From the NCBI GenBank assembly GCA_030220185.1, contig JASPKZ010001598.1:1446501-1510500 (forward strand): a stretch of 64,000 nucleotides of DNA, given 5' to 3'. This DNA comes from Diploptera punctata (Eukaryota; Arthropoda; Insecta; Blattodea; Blaberidae). Numbering within the stretch: the first letter of the stretch is position 1; every line of letters starts with the position of its first letter. Below the pieces are notes generated by a model. That model ran no database searches and was not told the DNA's origin. It saw only the letters and a program-made list of their open reading frames with translations. A program made the translations under genes and the position numbers. This document shows, piece by piece, positions 32,696 through 42,933 of the stretch.

Positions 32696-32813
32696 ATGAA
32701 TTATCTTGTAATATATCTTGGCTCTCTCGTGCTGTTAACTCATCTAATTAACAGCATGAGCTGCTCAGTTTGCAGTGGCGTTACAACTACATCCAATCCA
32801 AATTGTATTACCG
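32696..32813 (+). CDS. Candidate first coding exon of a secreted Cys-motif (Ly6-like) protein
   Basis: From ATG at 32696 the frame encodes MNYLVIYLGSLVLLTHLINS, a convincing signal peptide (polar start, 15-residue hydrophobic core, small residue near the end). It is followed by MSCSVCSGVTTTSNPNC. The spacing CxxC then about ten residues to a Cys before a polar stretch resembles the start of the Ly6/uPAR fold (as in quiver/sleepless-type proteins). A plausible splice donor (CCG|GTAAAC) follows at 32813/32814, giving a phase-1 exon. An upstream in-frame ATG at 32636 would add a polar leader and is less likely. No second exon was identified. The LU-domain assignment is inference from one half-motif; a chance ORF remains possible. 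Confidence 0.3.
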
Positions 32814-33555
32814 GTAAACTTAGCTGACGTTGAAACCCTAGAATTCGCAGTGTCCTGCAAGAAATATTTGACAACACAACTAAACTCGTTCATTTAAATG
32901 AACTGAAATAGTTAACAAAAATAACTCATTGTAAAAATACTATTAAAGCCCAATAGGGGCCTCAGTTTCTTTTAGGCTTCCCCGCCAGGTACATAACTTT
33001 ATAACCACTTTCCACCAATTCACGATCCCCACATTCATTATGTTCTTCAACTAAATCACAGACAAATTCTACAATTACAAGTTTTGCTGTTCCAAATTCT
33101 GCACACACAGTCTATTTTCCAAGTTATTTATCAACGCGTTTTCAAAATTGATTGGCTCATTACAATATAGGCACAAGTTCACGAAGAACTTCTTTATATT
33201 CGATACACTCTGAATCTTACGCAATATCTATGACTAGAGCATGGAAATCACTTGATAGTTAAGCCAGGGATTATCAGTTACTATCATTAGGCTATATAAA
33301 TCCAAATTAACCGACAGACCTATTTCAAGTTCCACACAATAAAAATAGGCCTACAACCTGCATAACTACTTTTAACATTTTGTCTATATCTAGGAAGCTT
33401 TTCTTCTTACTTTATTGTATTTTATTTATCTTCCACGTTTTGTTAGTGTTAGCTTAACGCCTACATTAGACCACATCTACATTGTAGCTTACTTTGTTTA
33501 GTCTATATTTTAATAATATATAAAAATAAGTAGGATATTTAACTTTTGTATGATT
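32814..33555. other. No gene seen; possible intron of the Cys-motif candidate
   Basis: AT-rich sequence without recognised repeats or exon-like frames. Confidence 0.35.
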
Positions 33556-33672
33556 TTATTATTCGCTGATTAAGTGGAAGGGAAGGTCTTATGGTCTTAA
33601 TTCTGCCAGCTTAAACAAATCATTATTACTATTATTAGGCCTATTGTTATTATTATTATTATTATTATTATT
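33556..33672 (+). mobile_element. LINE family C 3' end with (ATT)n tail
   Basis: 'gattaagtggaagggaaggt', 'cttatggtcttaattctgc' and then (ATT)n match the 3' UTR and tail of the copy at 49327-50012. One TAGGCCTA interrupts the tail at 33638-33645. Confidence 0.65.
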
Positions 33673-33733
33673 AATCAATACAGGCTATTACTGTTTTTCC
33701 AATCCTTTATCATCCTTCTGATGTTATCAGTAT

Positions 33734-34099
33734 TTTTATAAACATCCATCCATCCATAGTAATTCTGTCCGAAGGCAGGTCCTTCACTGCAATCATAGCA
33801 TTTTGATGCTATGCTTGCAGCTTTACTAGGGAATTGTAGGTGTAGTAGCTTCCCGTTGCTTTCCACACCGGTGAAGGATGATGATGATGGTGATGATAAT
33901 GATCATGATGATAATGGCCATATGATTTCGGGGACCGTTTGGGCCTTAAAGTTTTCCTGACATTTGTCTTACAGGTGAGGAAAAACCCCGATAAAAACCT
34001 CGCCCAGAAAAACTGCCCCGACCGGGGATCGAACCCGGGCCCGCTGCGTGACAAGGCAGCACGCTACCTCGAGACCACAGCGGTGGATATTTTATAAAC
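33734..34099 (-). mobile_element. Full-length SINE-I with ~12-bp target duplication
   Basis: The element 33744-34087 on the minus strand is flanked by 'ttttataaac' (33734-33743 and 34090-34099; the duplication extends to 'tatttttataaac' against 'tattttataaac'). The head, B box and 3' end are all intact. The (ATC)n tract is at 33878-33920. Confidence 0.92.
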
Positions 34100-34337
34100 A
34101 ATGCTTTCAATTTTCATACCCTGACCATTTTAACCTAGTTATTTTAATTATTGACATAGACCTAATTATGTCAGGTAAGTTACGCCTATATAGGCTAGTT
34201 TACAGAGTTCGTTGTAAGCCCACCTTCAGGTACAATTTTCATCAATTTATCAATATAGGCCTATTCTCTTCAAAAACTACTTTTCAAAATTGTTCAATTT
34301 ATTTTCATAAAATTTAATATCCATGTTTGAGGTCAGT

Positions 34338-34640
34338 GTCCCGCGCTATAGCCGAGCGGTTAAAGGCATAATGGCTTGGTGCAGAGCTACAGGACTTGAG
34401 CTGGTTGGAGTCCCCTATAGGGGAAGACATTTTCTGATTGAATTTCGGCCAATATGAGACCGGAGCTCACCCAGCATCGTGAGGATTTTGAGTAGCTACA
34501 ATGCGTAGAGACTCCAGGTGAGAAAACCAGTTATACGCCAGCTGACTACATGTCACCCCCATACTGGCTAGATAACCATCCACTTCTGCGGTTAACGTCT
34601 GTGGATGTGAGGCCAGCAGCCGGTTGACTGACCAGGGTAC
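34338..34640 (+). mobile_element. tRNA-derived SINE-II
   Basis: Begins 'gtcccgcgctatagccgagc' with the Leu/Ser-like A box (GCCGAGCGGTTAAAGGC). A diverged B box (GGTTGGAGTCCCC) lies at about 34403-34415. It continues through 'gccaatatgagaccggag' and 'cccagcatcgtgagg' to 'gaggccagcagccggttgac'. It is the plus-strand partner of 15308-15631. Confidence 0.82.
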
Positions 34641-35148
34641 TTCTACGACTGTCGCTCCAAGGAATTCCAGTATGCAAAGTATTGAAGCACGACCTTAAAA
34701 TTGACGAAACATCAAATTCTTGTACTGTTATTTAACTTAGTCGGAGCGCAGTGAAAACAAAATCATGCAAAACTGTAAGCTATTATCATACTGTAGGCCT
34801 ATATTTTTCCGAGTATTTGTGACCGAATAGAATGCAAACACATTGTTCCAAATTTCATACTAAAATAATTCCTCACTGGTCACGGAAAATTTGGCAAATA
34901 CCTGCAGAGATTCGACATCAGAGAGAATGCAAGTTGTGTGCAATTGCTGTAGCCAATTAGCAGTCAAAGTGTTGAACATGTTATCTTCGATTCTGTTTGT
35001 TCTAGAACGAAATCACCCCTCTTCTCTATAACAACGTCTGTTTAAGTGAACCGCCCATAACGAAAGTGTTTTCGAATGAAAAGAATTACAAACTTTTTAA
35101 AGTCTTCAAAGATAAAGTTCATAAAAGAAACGTTAGTTCCAGATAAAA
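34641..35148. other. Intergenic DNA, no gene seen
   Basis: No exon-like frame or repeat structure recognised. Confidence 0.4.
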
Positions 35149-35616
35149 TTATATAGGCCTATATAGGCCTAATAATAATAATATAATTGCGCACAATCGT
35201 GCAAAATTCATTAATTGGCGTATTAACAATGACATTGTCACTTTAGAACACAATTCCAGATGATATCTTGTACACTTTAGTCCGCACAGTTTACATCTGC
35301 AACTGTCTTCGATTTGATGGTAAGTGACATTCACACACACTTTGTGATGGAAGCCGTGGACTGCATAGCGGTTTATCTGGTGCCATAGTTCCTTGTTTAT
35401 TCCATACCAGCTCCTATCTATTATGGCAGGCGTACCGTAGAATTCTTCAGGAATGGCATCCCGCTTCTCTCTTCTCTCTTGCATCTTTTGTTCGTAAGCT
35501 TCAGTGGATGGCAGGTCTTCCAGGAAGAACTGTTCTCTTGCTAGTACACAGACCAGTCTCGAGAGTAGGCTATATATGCCTAATGCATCACAATTTTGTA
35601 CACACTGTAACTCCAA
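35149..35616 (-). CDS. Candidate exon of an unidentified Cys/His-rich protein
   Basis: The minus-strand frame (155 codons) has coding-like composition and balanced residues, unlike the low-complexity ORFs around it. Its core reads FFLEDLPSTEAYEQKMQERR, then AIPEEFYGTPAIIDRSWYG, NKELWHQINRYAVHGFHHKVC, and a cluster CRCKLCGLKCTRYHLELC that could bind metal or form disulfides. The last ~25 residues run into AT-rich octamer-containing DNA and are probably intronic or untranslated; possible donors lie near 35235. The first residues also look intronic, with an acceptor-like AG near 35577. I do not recognise the family and no neighbouring exons were found. It may be an exon of a host gene or of an unidentified element. 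Confidence 0.4.
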   Translation of the reverse strand: MELQCVQNCDALGIYSLLSRLVCVLAREQFFLEDLPSTEAYEQKMQERREKRDAIPEEFYGTPAIIDRSWYGINKELWHQINRYAVHGFHHKVCVNVTYHQIEDSCRCKLCGLKCTRYHLELCSKVTMSLLIRQLMNFARLCAIILLLLGLYRPI

Positions 35617-35655
35617 TATAGGCTACCTTAGGTGAAATAGAGTTTATAAATTTTG

Positions 35656-35672
35656 GATAATAATAATAAACC

Positions 35673-35740
<68 letters not shown>

Positions 35741-35753
35741 GTAGTAGTAGACC

Positions 35754-35793
<40 letters not shown>

Positions 35794-35812
35794 TAATAAT
35801 AATAATAGGTCT
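35656..35812. repeat. (TAA)n microsatellite
   Basis: About 150 bp of TAA/AAT runs interrupted by 'gtagtagtagacc'. ORFs here are read-through. Confidence 0.95.
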
Positions 35813-35934
35813 ACAGCGTATTCTGTAATTCTACACAATTTTAAGTTATTTATACATGTTCGTTTTTATAGGCCTACTGTTAGCCGCTATCTATTGTTCT
35901 CTGAATCCATTAGATGAATGAATTCACCTGAAAC

Positions 35935-36266
35935 GAAATATTAAAAATCGCTCTAGCGATAGCGCAGCGGTTGCAATTTTCGATATTTCACAACTAAACT
36001 CAGAAGGCTATATGATATGTTATTAAAATTAACGGAGGTAGATACTTTCCGAAAATCAGTGAAATTACCGCATTGGAAATGGGGGTTTACCTGAAATCCG
36101 AAATAAAAAAAATTACTAGCAAGTGCCAAGTTTGGATCGTCGCAATGCATACCATACAAATTAATTATCCGTAATTTTCTTTTCACTTAGACCTACTCAA
36201 CTAAAATAAAAACACACATTTAATTTAATTAGGCGTAGCAGACATGCCGGGTATGGGCTAGTAATA
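35935..36266 (+). mobile_element. Helitron-like non-autonomous element, copy 1
   Basis: Starts near 'aatcgctctagcg' and ends 'gcgtagcagacatgccgggt...gggctagt'. This CTAGT terminus after a 'gcgtagca..gcacgccgg'-type subterminal block is characteristic of insect Helitron 3' ends. It aligns with 36855-37093 ('cacaattttcgat.tttcaca', 'aaaat.aac.gaggtag'). No Rep/helicase sequence. Confidence 0.55.
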
Positions 36267-36375
36267 AAATAACCGGAAGAATCCAATGTCTCTATCTTTA
36301 TAGACTATAATTCTTCTGTTTGTCACTCTACTCTTCCTAAACGATTGGACCGATTTTGAATAATGTTTTTGTGTG

Positions 36376-36770
36376 TATGATGATCTTGTAGAAGATTTCC
36401 GGGCTGTTGGCCGTGGTCTTGAGGCTTGTAGTTCCCCGACGTCTCGCCAGAGACTGCGTCCGGCATCCTCAAGGGAGACTGACAATTTTGTCGACTACCT
36501 GCCCAATTTATACATTTATCCGCGACCTGTACTCTGCGCGGTCCGTTACGCAGAGAACACGTCGCGGACAAATGTATAAATAGGGCAAAAACAGGGCAGG
36601 TAGTCGACAAAATTCCCAGTCTCAAGACAACCCTTGAGGATGCCGGACGCAGTGGTCTGGCGAAACGTCGGGGAACTACAAGCCTCAAGACCATGGCCTA
36701 CAGCCCGGAAATCTTCTACAAGATCATCATAGTAACTCCGGCCGTGAAAGCCTAAGTCAATATATTTTTT
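36376..36770. mobile_element. Foldback element IR2 inserted in the Helitron-like copy
   Basis: The left arm 36378-36538 and right arm 36549-36730 are long inverted repeats around a 10-bp centre. The right arm is about 20 bp longer. The arms contain 'ccttgaggatgccggacgca' and 'ggcgaaacgtcgggg', a hammerhead-like core (TTGAGGA, T, GCCGGA...TCTGGC, GAAAC) at 36634-36666. The insert is bordered by 'tttttgtgtg' on the left and 'ttttttctgtgtg' on the right, a probable target duplication. Confidence 0.65.
36634..36666 (+). ncRNA. Hammerhead-like core motif M4
   Basis: TTGAGGA (first core base changed from C), one base, then GCCGGAC/GGTCTGGC as an imperfect stem II, then GAAAC. An inverted copy lies in the left arm, where the GAAA is changed to GAGA. 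Confidence 0.25.
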
Positions 36771-37093
36771 CTGTGTGTTTGAGTAGGTCCCTGAATGGTT
36801 TTCATTCACAATTGGACCCTTTAAAACTATCAGCTGTAGGAGTTTAACTGAAGCGGATATTTAAAAATCTCTCTAGCGGTCACAATTTTCGATGTTTCAC
36901 AACGAAACTCAGTATATCCTATTAAAATAAACCGAGGTAGGTATTAGGCTAATAAAATATAAGCCAAATTCGACAATTAGAATTGGACGTTTGCCTGAAA
37001 TCGGAAATTAAAAACTTATCTACAATTTAATTAACCTGTAATATTTCATTTATTTAGGCGTAGCAACGCACGCCGTGTATTGGGTAGTAATGA

Positions 37094-37760
37094 AATAAAT
37101 TTCTTCCATTTAATTCATTTACACTCTGTATAGTGCAGACTGGCCTTACAGCAGGCGTGATATAATTTCAATATTGGAAGGAATAAACGAGAGTCTGTTA
37201 TGAAGGTAATTTCAGCTGAAATGTCATGTAACGTTATAAAGTAAATGTGTGAAATGAAGAGGAGGAGGTGGATAAGTGAAATGTATTTTTGTTCTCCCCC
37301 TTAAGATGAAACCATCACTGATTCCCTCCTGATCGTGGACTAATTGAGATGCGACATTTTACCGCTAGAAGCATTATCAGTTTGCAGGCATCGGAGGTAA
37401 TCGGCGGAGGGTCCATCTTTAATTCATTGGCCGCATAAGTGCTATTCCTAATTCTCGAATTGAGGCTAGTTGAGTCAGTCACCAGCCCTTCTCATGTAAC
37501 ACACCGCCAACTAAAATCATCTCGTGTTCCTCTTCACTGCAAGAGTAATCTATATTCTCTCATTTCCAAAATTACAGGACATAGTTCCACCTCGTCAAGG
37601 AACAATATGCCTATTATTTAACAGCAGGCCTAATTATTATGATACTTGATACTTGCACAGCATCTATTAAATGAATCTTGAATTTATGGATCAAAACAAA
37701 ATACACTCTTTTACATAATTACAGCTTCTTCCTTGTTTTCATTTCGTTCATTCGATACTA
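37094..37760. other. Intergenic DNA, no gene supported
   Basis: A short frame at 37439-37621 has no recognised motif. No repeats were identified. The DNA is comparatively free of TAGGCCTA. Confidence 0.4.
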
Positions 37761-37767
37761 AACCAAC

Positions 37768-37769
37768 GC

Positions 37770-37864
<95 letters not shown>

Positions 37865-37880
37865 TAACAATAATAATAAC

Positions 37881-37915
<35 letters not shown>

Positions 37916-37967
37916 TAACAATAATAATAATAATAATAACAACAATAATAATAATAACAATAATAAC

Positions 37968-37998
<31 letters not shown>
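37768..37998. repeat. Very long (TAA)n microsatellite
   Basis: About 230 bp of TAA with scattered AAC variants. It encodes only homopolymer frames. It directly abuts the 3' end of the minus-strand LINE at 38000, so it probably grew from that element's tail. Confidence 0.95.
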
Positions 37999-37999
37999 G

Positions 38000-38500
38000 G
38001 ATAACGCCCATGTGGCTTGTTCAGGTCTAATAGATTCTCATTCAAAAAGTTGAATCTATCTGTTTTTTGGTCTACCAATATTCCTGTCTCCTCTTGGTTT
38101 GTAATTAAGTATAATTTTTGGAATCCGATCGTCTTTCGTTCTTTGAACAAGTTCTTTCCAGTTTTTTCTAGATTCTTTTGCAGTATTTTATCTAAAAGTT
38201 TAAAAATATTTAGCTCATTTCTAATATCTTCACTTCTTCTTTGTAGCCAGCCACACTTCTCAGAAATCTCATTTCAGCTGCTTCTATGATCTTCTCTTCT
38301 CTTTTAGTTAAAACCCAAAATTCACTACCACAGGCCTACAATAGTAAGGGGACTGCCACTGCTTTACAAAATTTTAGTTTTGTTTCCATTCTTGTGTTTT
38401 TAAATATTATTTTAATTGTGCCACATATATAATTAAATTTATTAAGTTTGTTAAACAGAACTTCATTTTTAAAATAGGAAATTTCATAACCCAGGTAGCC
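38000..38500 (-). mobile_element. LINE family B tail
   Basis: The minus strand shows the family B order: an upstream 'ggcacaattaaaataatatt' region, a degraded 'agcagtcccttact' region, then 'gaagcagctgaaatgagatt' (EAAEMRF) and 'agaaaaaactggaaagaac' (KNWKEL). It is joined to the (TAA)n tract at 37768-37998. Confidence 0.7.
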
Positions 38501-38540
38501 TATTTAAAATGGTTCACTTGTTCAATGGGTTTCCCAACCA

Positions 38541-38541
38541 G

Positions 38542-38592
<51 letters not shown>

Positions 38593-38599
38593 GGCTAAT

Positions 38600-38666
<67 letters not shown>

Positions 38667-38667
38667 G
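38541..38667. repeat. (TAA)n microsatellite
   Basis: About 125 bp of TAA interrupted by 'taggctaatatt'. It adjoins the 3' end of the LINE at 38668. Confidence 0.95.
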
Positions 38668-40082
38668 TTTCCCTGCAACCCACTGTAAATTTTACTTCTC
38701 CATAAATTCCTAATCTTTGCATCACTCTCTGTTAATCCTCTCGACTCGATACTCCTATGTACTCTTTGAGCTCAATGTTCTTTTCGTCTCCCCTTTCTTC
38801 TGTTGCCATCAGTTCCAAAGTTTAATATAATCTTAGGTATTCTGTCATCTGACATCCTCTTTACGTAGCCAGAACATTTCAATTTTTTTCTTAAATAACT
38901 TGTAGAATAACTTTTTGAATATCCATTGTTATGAATACATAGTCTTTTATATAGATTTTTAATTGTTTTATAGATTATTTTAATTATTCAAGCAAAGTCT
39001 TTTGAAATAGAGTTTAGACATGATATAGTTCAGAGCAAAGTTTTGCTTAGCTAACTGTGAAAATCCCTACATTTAGTTTATTGGAATGTTAGTGAGTACA
39101 GTTAGGGTAACTAGAGGTCAAATTGAGTATATAATACTTGAGAAATGAGGGTCTCGTGTCTGTGTGTGTAAACTGCTGAAGGGCAAGTCACCGGCCATTT
39201 TTCTTAATATGGATTCTGGACTTTGGGATGTGAATCAAGTACAATTAACTATTTTGATATTAAATTTTCAAAAAGGGATATAACATTTTTTAAACATGTA
39301 GATTAGGGTAGATTTATAACTTCCATAACTCCCACTCTCTCAAACCCCAGAAAGTACTGTAGTTTTAATATAGGCTTAGATTAGTTATTTAGGGCTAGAA
39401 TACTTAGGGATTCTAATTATTTATACTTTAGTAATAAAATAGTTTAAAATAAGACTCCATTTGTTTATTTCAAAACATGTATACTGTACATCCTCATACT
39501 AACGCTCGGCTAGATAAACACGCTACCAGATTTTCCAAGTCCCGAAGGTCCTTTAAGCCTAAGAAATCCAGATGGGGTTATAATATCCATTATCTCTCTG
39601 ATTTTAATATTTCTAATTTTATCTCTTCTTGAATTTCTAGGAGCCCCCTTCCCCAAGAAGTTCATCTCTGTCACTAATAGTTTATGTACTTGCTCTCCAA
39701 GCTTCCTCACCATACAGTAGTAGACTCTCCGCCTAAGTTTTGTTCATAATGTTTATATTCCACAGCACCTAATTTAATATTCCAATTTTTTCCTTCCTTC
39801 ACTTACTCTTTTCTATATCTCAGAATTACCCGTTCTTTATGACACTAATATTGATCTCAAATATTTGAACTTGTTAACTGTCTTAATTTTCTAATTTCCA
39901 ATCTCCAAACTTTCATCCAGTTGCATTGTAAATGATAAATAGGCCTATTGCGTTTATTAAAATTAATATTTAATCCCTTATTTTTATATTCCTTCGTCAG
40001 TTTTCTTGTCATCTGGGAAGCATCCTCGATGTCTTGTGCAATTAGTAAATTCATGCAGATAGGCTAGTAATTTCGATTGAAA
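38668..40082 (-). mobile_element. LINE fragment (family G) interrupted by a 655-bp insert
   Basis: On the minus strand the element starts near 40082 with the region just after the RT active site (LLIAQDIEDASQMTRKL, EYKNKGLNINFNK). It continues with VTEMNFLGKG and RNIKIREIMDI to 39582, is interrupted, and resumes at 38926 with KKLKCSGYVKRMSDDRIPKI, then RGLTESDAKIRNLWRSKI near 38700. Joining the two parts across one copy of a 9-bp repeat restores the usual spacing of this LINE block. Multiple stops show it is dead. Confidence 0.75.
38918..39590. mobile_element. 655-bp insertion of unknown class with 9-bp duplication
   Basis: The direct repeat 'aatatccat' flanks the insert at 38918-38926 and 39582-39590. 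The insert (38927-39581) starts 'tgttatgaatacatag' and ends 'gatggggttat'. It has a TATA-like 'gtatataatact' near 39127 and an AATAAA near 39433 on the plus strand, suggesting a solo LTR-like promoter/terminator unit. However, a 9-bp duplication and the lack of TG...CA ends do not fit a standard LTR. Confidence 0.6.
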
Positions 40083-40156
40083 GAAATCCCATAGTGCTAC
40101 TTTTTTAATCCAGTTAAGTAAACAAATTAAATAATTATGTAAACAAAATAATAATG

Positions 40157-40192
<36 letters not shown>

Positions 40193-40197
<5 letters not shown>

Positions 40198-40412
40198 GGA
40201 CTTTGAAATTCCTCGTAGGAAAACCAGAGGAAAAGCATCCAGTAAACTGGTAAAGAATGAAGTGGAAGAATAACAGTAACCAAGATTTGAGGGAAGTAGA
40301 TTAAAGAGGGACGATTGGAAAACATTAGCTCAGGATAGAGAGTATGGAAAGCTTATGTCCGCGCTGCCATAACCTACGGGTTTCACAGTTCCAGTGAGTT
40401 AGTTAATAACTT
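40193..40412 (+). mobile_element. LINE family A tail, first of a tandem pair
   Basis: Degraded 3' end of LINE A: 'aggaaaaccagagg', 'aagaatgaagtggaagaata', 'gatttgagggaagtagatta', 'tatgtccgcgctgccat' and 'cagtgagttagtta'. It is flanked by (TAA)n on both sides and repeated at 40471. Confidence 0.8.
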
Positions 40413-40421
40413 AATACGATA

Positions 40422-40470
<49 letters not shown>

Positions 40471-40472
<2 letters not shown>

Positions 40473-40690
40473 GAGGGACTTTGAAATTCCTCGTAGGAAA
40501 ACCAGAGGAAAAGCATCCAGTAAACTGGTAAAGAATGAAGTGGAAGAATAACAGTAACCAAGATTTGAGGGAAGTAGATTAAAGAGGGACGATTGGAAAA
40601 CATTAGCTCAGGATAGAGAGTATGGAAAGCTTATGTCCGCGCTGCCATAACCTACGGGTTTCACAGTTCCAGTGAGTTAGTTAATAACTT
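40471..40690 (+). repeat. Tandem duplicate of the LINE A tail (278-bp period)
   Basis: Apparently identical to 40193-40412 base for base outside the microsatellite, including all degenerate positions. This implies a very recent tandem duplication or an assembly duplication. The period (278 bp) includes the intervening TAA tract. Confidence 0.85.
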
Positions 40691-40699
40691 AATACGATA

Positions 40700-40788
<89 letters not shown>
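40700..40788. repeat. (TAA)n microsatellite
   Basis: About 85 bp of pure TAA. Confidence 0.95.
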
Positions 40789-40791
<3 letters not shown>

Positions 40792-40799
40792 CTAAAGCC

Positions 40800-41490
40800 A
40801 ATAAAAGTAGATGCCAAAAAATGGAAACAGCATTTCGGCTTACTTACAACACTTATAATAAAGAATGCATATCCTTACATACAAAATTACGACACTATAA
40901 CACTGTAATTAAACCAGAGTGCCTCTATGGAGCAGAAACATTAATTTTGAACAGAAAAAAAGATATCGAAAATATAGTGAAAAAAGAATGCAAAATTATA
41001 AGAGAAGTTTTAGGTCCACTAGTCATAGGTGAAGCATTTAGACTCAGAAGTAAAAAGGAAATAAAAATATACACAGACATTCATAGTGATATTAGAAAAC
41101 GAAGGTTAAAATTGTATGGCCATATTAAACGAATGAACTCAAATAGGCTTACAAAACGGATAATGGAATTCTACGAAAACAGAAGTAAAGCTCCAGTGGA
41201 TACTATGAAGTGGATTGATGAAGTCAAAAAGGACTTAAAATTGGCAGGAATTACTAAAGAAGATAGGCCTATCCCAAACAGAGATATATTTAGAATTAAG
41301 GTGAATAAGTGGCAAGTTGACCAAGAGGACAAATCGAAGAAAAAAAATTGGAACAACTTGGACAGATGATAGAAAACAAGCTCATAGCAAAAGAATGAAA
41401 GAAATTTGGGCTCAAAGGAAACGCCTCTAAGTACTTTGCGTAGTCCTACATGGGCTCATCCGCAATCAAAAAAAATAATCATCATCATAG
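40800..41490 (+). mobile_element. LINE family B-like C-terminal region, one frameshift from intact
   Basis: The ORF at 40821-41369 (182 codons) encodes the LINE C-terminus: TAFRLTYNTYNKECIS, VIKPECLYGAETL, KKECKIIREVLG, RRLKLYGHIKRMN, then MKWIDEVKKDLKLAGI and NKWQVDQED. The frame stops at 41369, but in another frame the family's last block TWTDDRKQAHSKRMKEIWAQ follows (about 41355-41425). A one-base indel in the A run at 41338-41347 explains this. The 3' end has an A run and (ATC)n tail at 41467-41490. It is the longest LINE frame in the window and relatively young. Confidence 0.8.
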
Positions 41491-41514
41491 ACTTTGAGAC
41501 AGGCCTACGCCATA

Positions 41515-41700
41515 ACTAAGTTTGTTAGGTCTAAGCCAATGTGCTAGACGCCAGAGGGTCATGGGTTCGAATCTCGAATCTCAATGATTGTCACGCATAC
41601 TGACATCCGAGCTGACATCTCGTGCCGATTGTCCAGAAAGAGGAGTCTTAACTATCTAGAACCCCAAGGGCCTACTAAGGTCTATAGTGGCATCATTAAA
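41515..41700 (+). mobile_element. Possible tRNA-derived SINE-IV
   Basis: 'gtgctagacgccagagggtc' followed by B box-like GGGTTCGAATCTCG (about 41563-41576) resembles a tRNA-derived head. The body ('gacatctcgtgccgattgtc') matches no other sequence here, so the boundaries are uncertain. Confidence 0.35.
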
Positions 41701-42255
41701 ATGCAGATGAAAATTTGAAAGATTATTTTTCAGTATCCATTTTATTTATTTTAATTTTAATAATTATTAATTTATTTTATTTTATTATCACTTGTATTGT
41801 TTGGATAATTTTCAATTGAATTGAATTTAATGTAAGTATGCATGTGGGCCATTTATCGCCTCGTCGCGGACCACAGATTTAGAATTAATGAAAAGATTTG
41901 TGCGCGAGATAATGTAGGTATAGGCTAATGTAACTTGGGTTTACTAAAAATTAATTCATAACGGGAGTTGTAAAGTTGCGAGTAGTAGGTTATAGGTAAT
42001 TTGTTACAGAAATATTATTCCCACTGCTGTTATACATGCTGCTACCAGCTTCTGAATCAATATTATGTTTCCCTTTTTCCCCCACTTATAATGACGTCAC
42101 TTTCTGTTAGTGTCTCAACATCGACTTTAACGTTTTCTTATTCAGAGATACCAATTCATTTTACAAATATTTTTAATATTAACTTGACTATACTTTGTGT
42201 TTGGTCAGACATAAAAATACATTATATAGGTTAATGGAAATGGACAGCTAATAAC
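41701..42255. other. Intergenic DNA, no gene seen
   Basis: AT-rich. A 77-codon frame at 42001-42234 lacks any recognised feature. Confidence 0.4.
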
Positions 42256-42933
42256 AAATGAGGGAAATTTTGAGGAAGTGGCTGAATTCAAATACCTAGG
42301 AACAATAATCACAAACAGCAATGAGATGCACAAAGAAATTAAGCATAGCCTGAATTCTGCAAGTGCGTGCTGTTAGGCCTATGCATTACAGAGACTCTTG
42401 ACTTCCCAACTCCTTTCAAAAAACATTAAACTGAAAATATATAAATATATAAAAATATTATTCTACCAGTTATAAGTTTGGATGCGAAACATGGACTCTT
42501 ACTTTAAGGGAGGAAAGGAGATTACGAGTATTTGAGAATAAAGTTCTTAGAAACATTTTTGGACCAAAGAGAGATGGATAGGCGAATGAAGAAGACTGCA
42601 TAACAGTGAATTACATGGTCTTTACAAGAAGCCAGATATAATAAGAACAGTTAAGTCTCGTAGACTGCGATGGGCAGGACATGTTGCACGAATGTGGAAT
42701 GAAAGACGTGAGTGGAAGCTTCTTGTAAGAAAACCAGAGGGATGACGTCCAGTTGGTAGACCAAGAATGAGGTGGGAGAATAACATCAAATGTGATTTGA
42801 GGAAAGTATAAGCCTATTATACAGGGAATGACTGGAAAACATTAGCTCAGGATAGGGATGTGTGGAGAGCTTATGTAGCCTACGCGCGGCCATGAACCTA
42901 CGGGTTCGATAGTCCCAGTGAGTTAGTTAGTTA
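42256..42933 (+). mobile_element. LINE family A tail
   Basis: Aligns with 27012-27679 along its length, beginning at the same 'aatgagggaaattttgagga' and ending 'gtgagttagttagttat'. It shares the octamer at 42374-42381 with that copy, but lacks octamers that interrupt other copies (for example at 42612 and 42528) and has its own variants at about 42805 and 42875. Multiple frameshifts. Confidence 0.85.

Larger units (their letters stand above)
36275..37093 (+). mobile_element. Helitron-like element, copy 2, split by a foldback
   Basis: The left part (36275-36375: 'tttatagactataattcttc', 'gattggaccgattttgaa') and right part (36771-37093) read as one element interrupted by the foldback IR2. The right part repeats the body of copy 1 and ends 'gcacgccgtgtattgggtagt', a mutated form of the CTAGT terminus. 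Confidence 0.55.
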
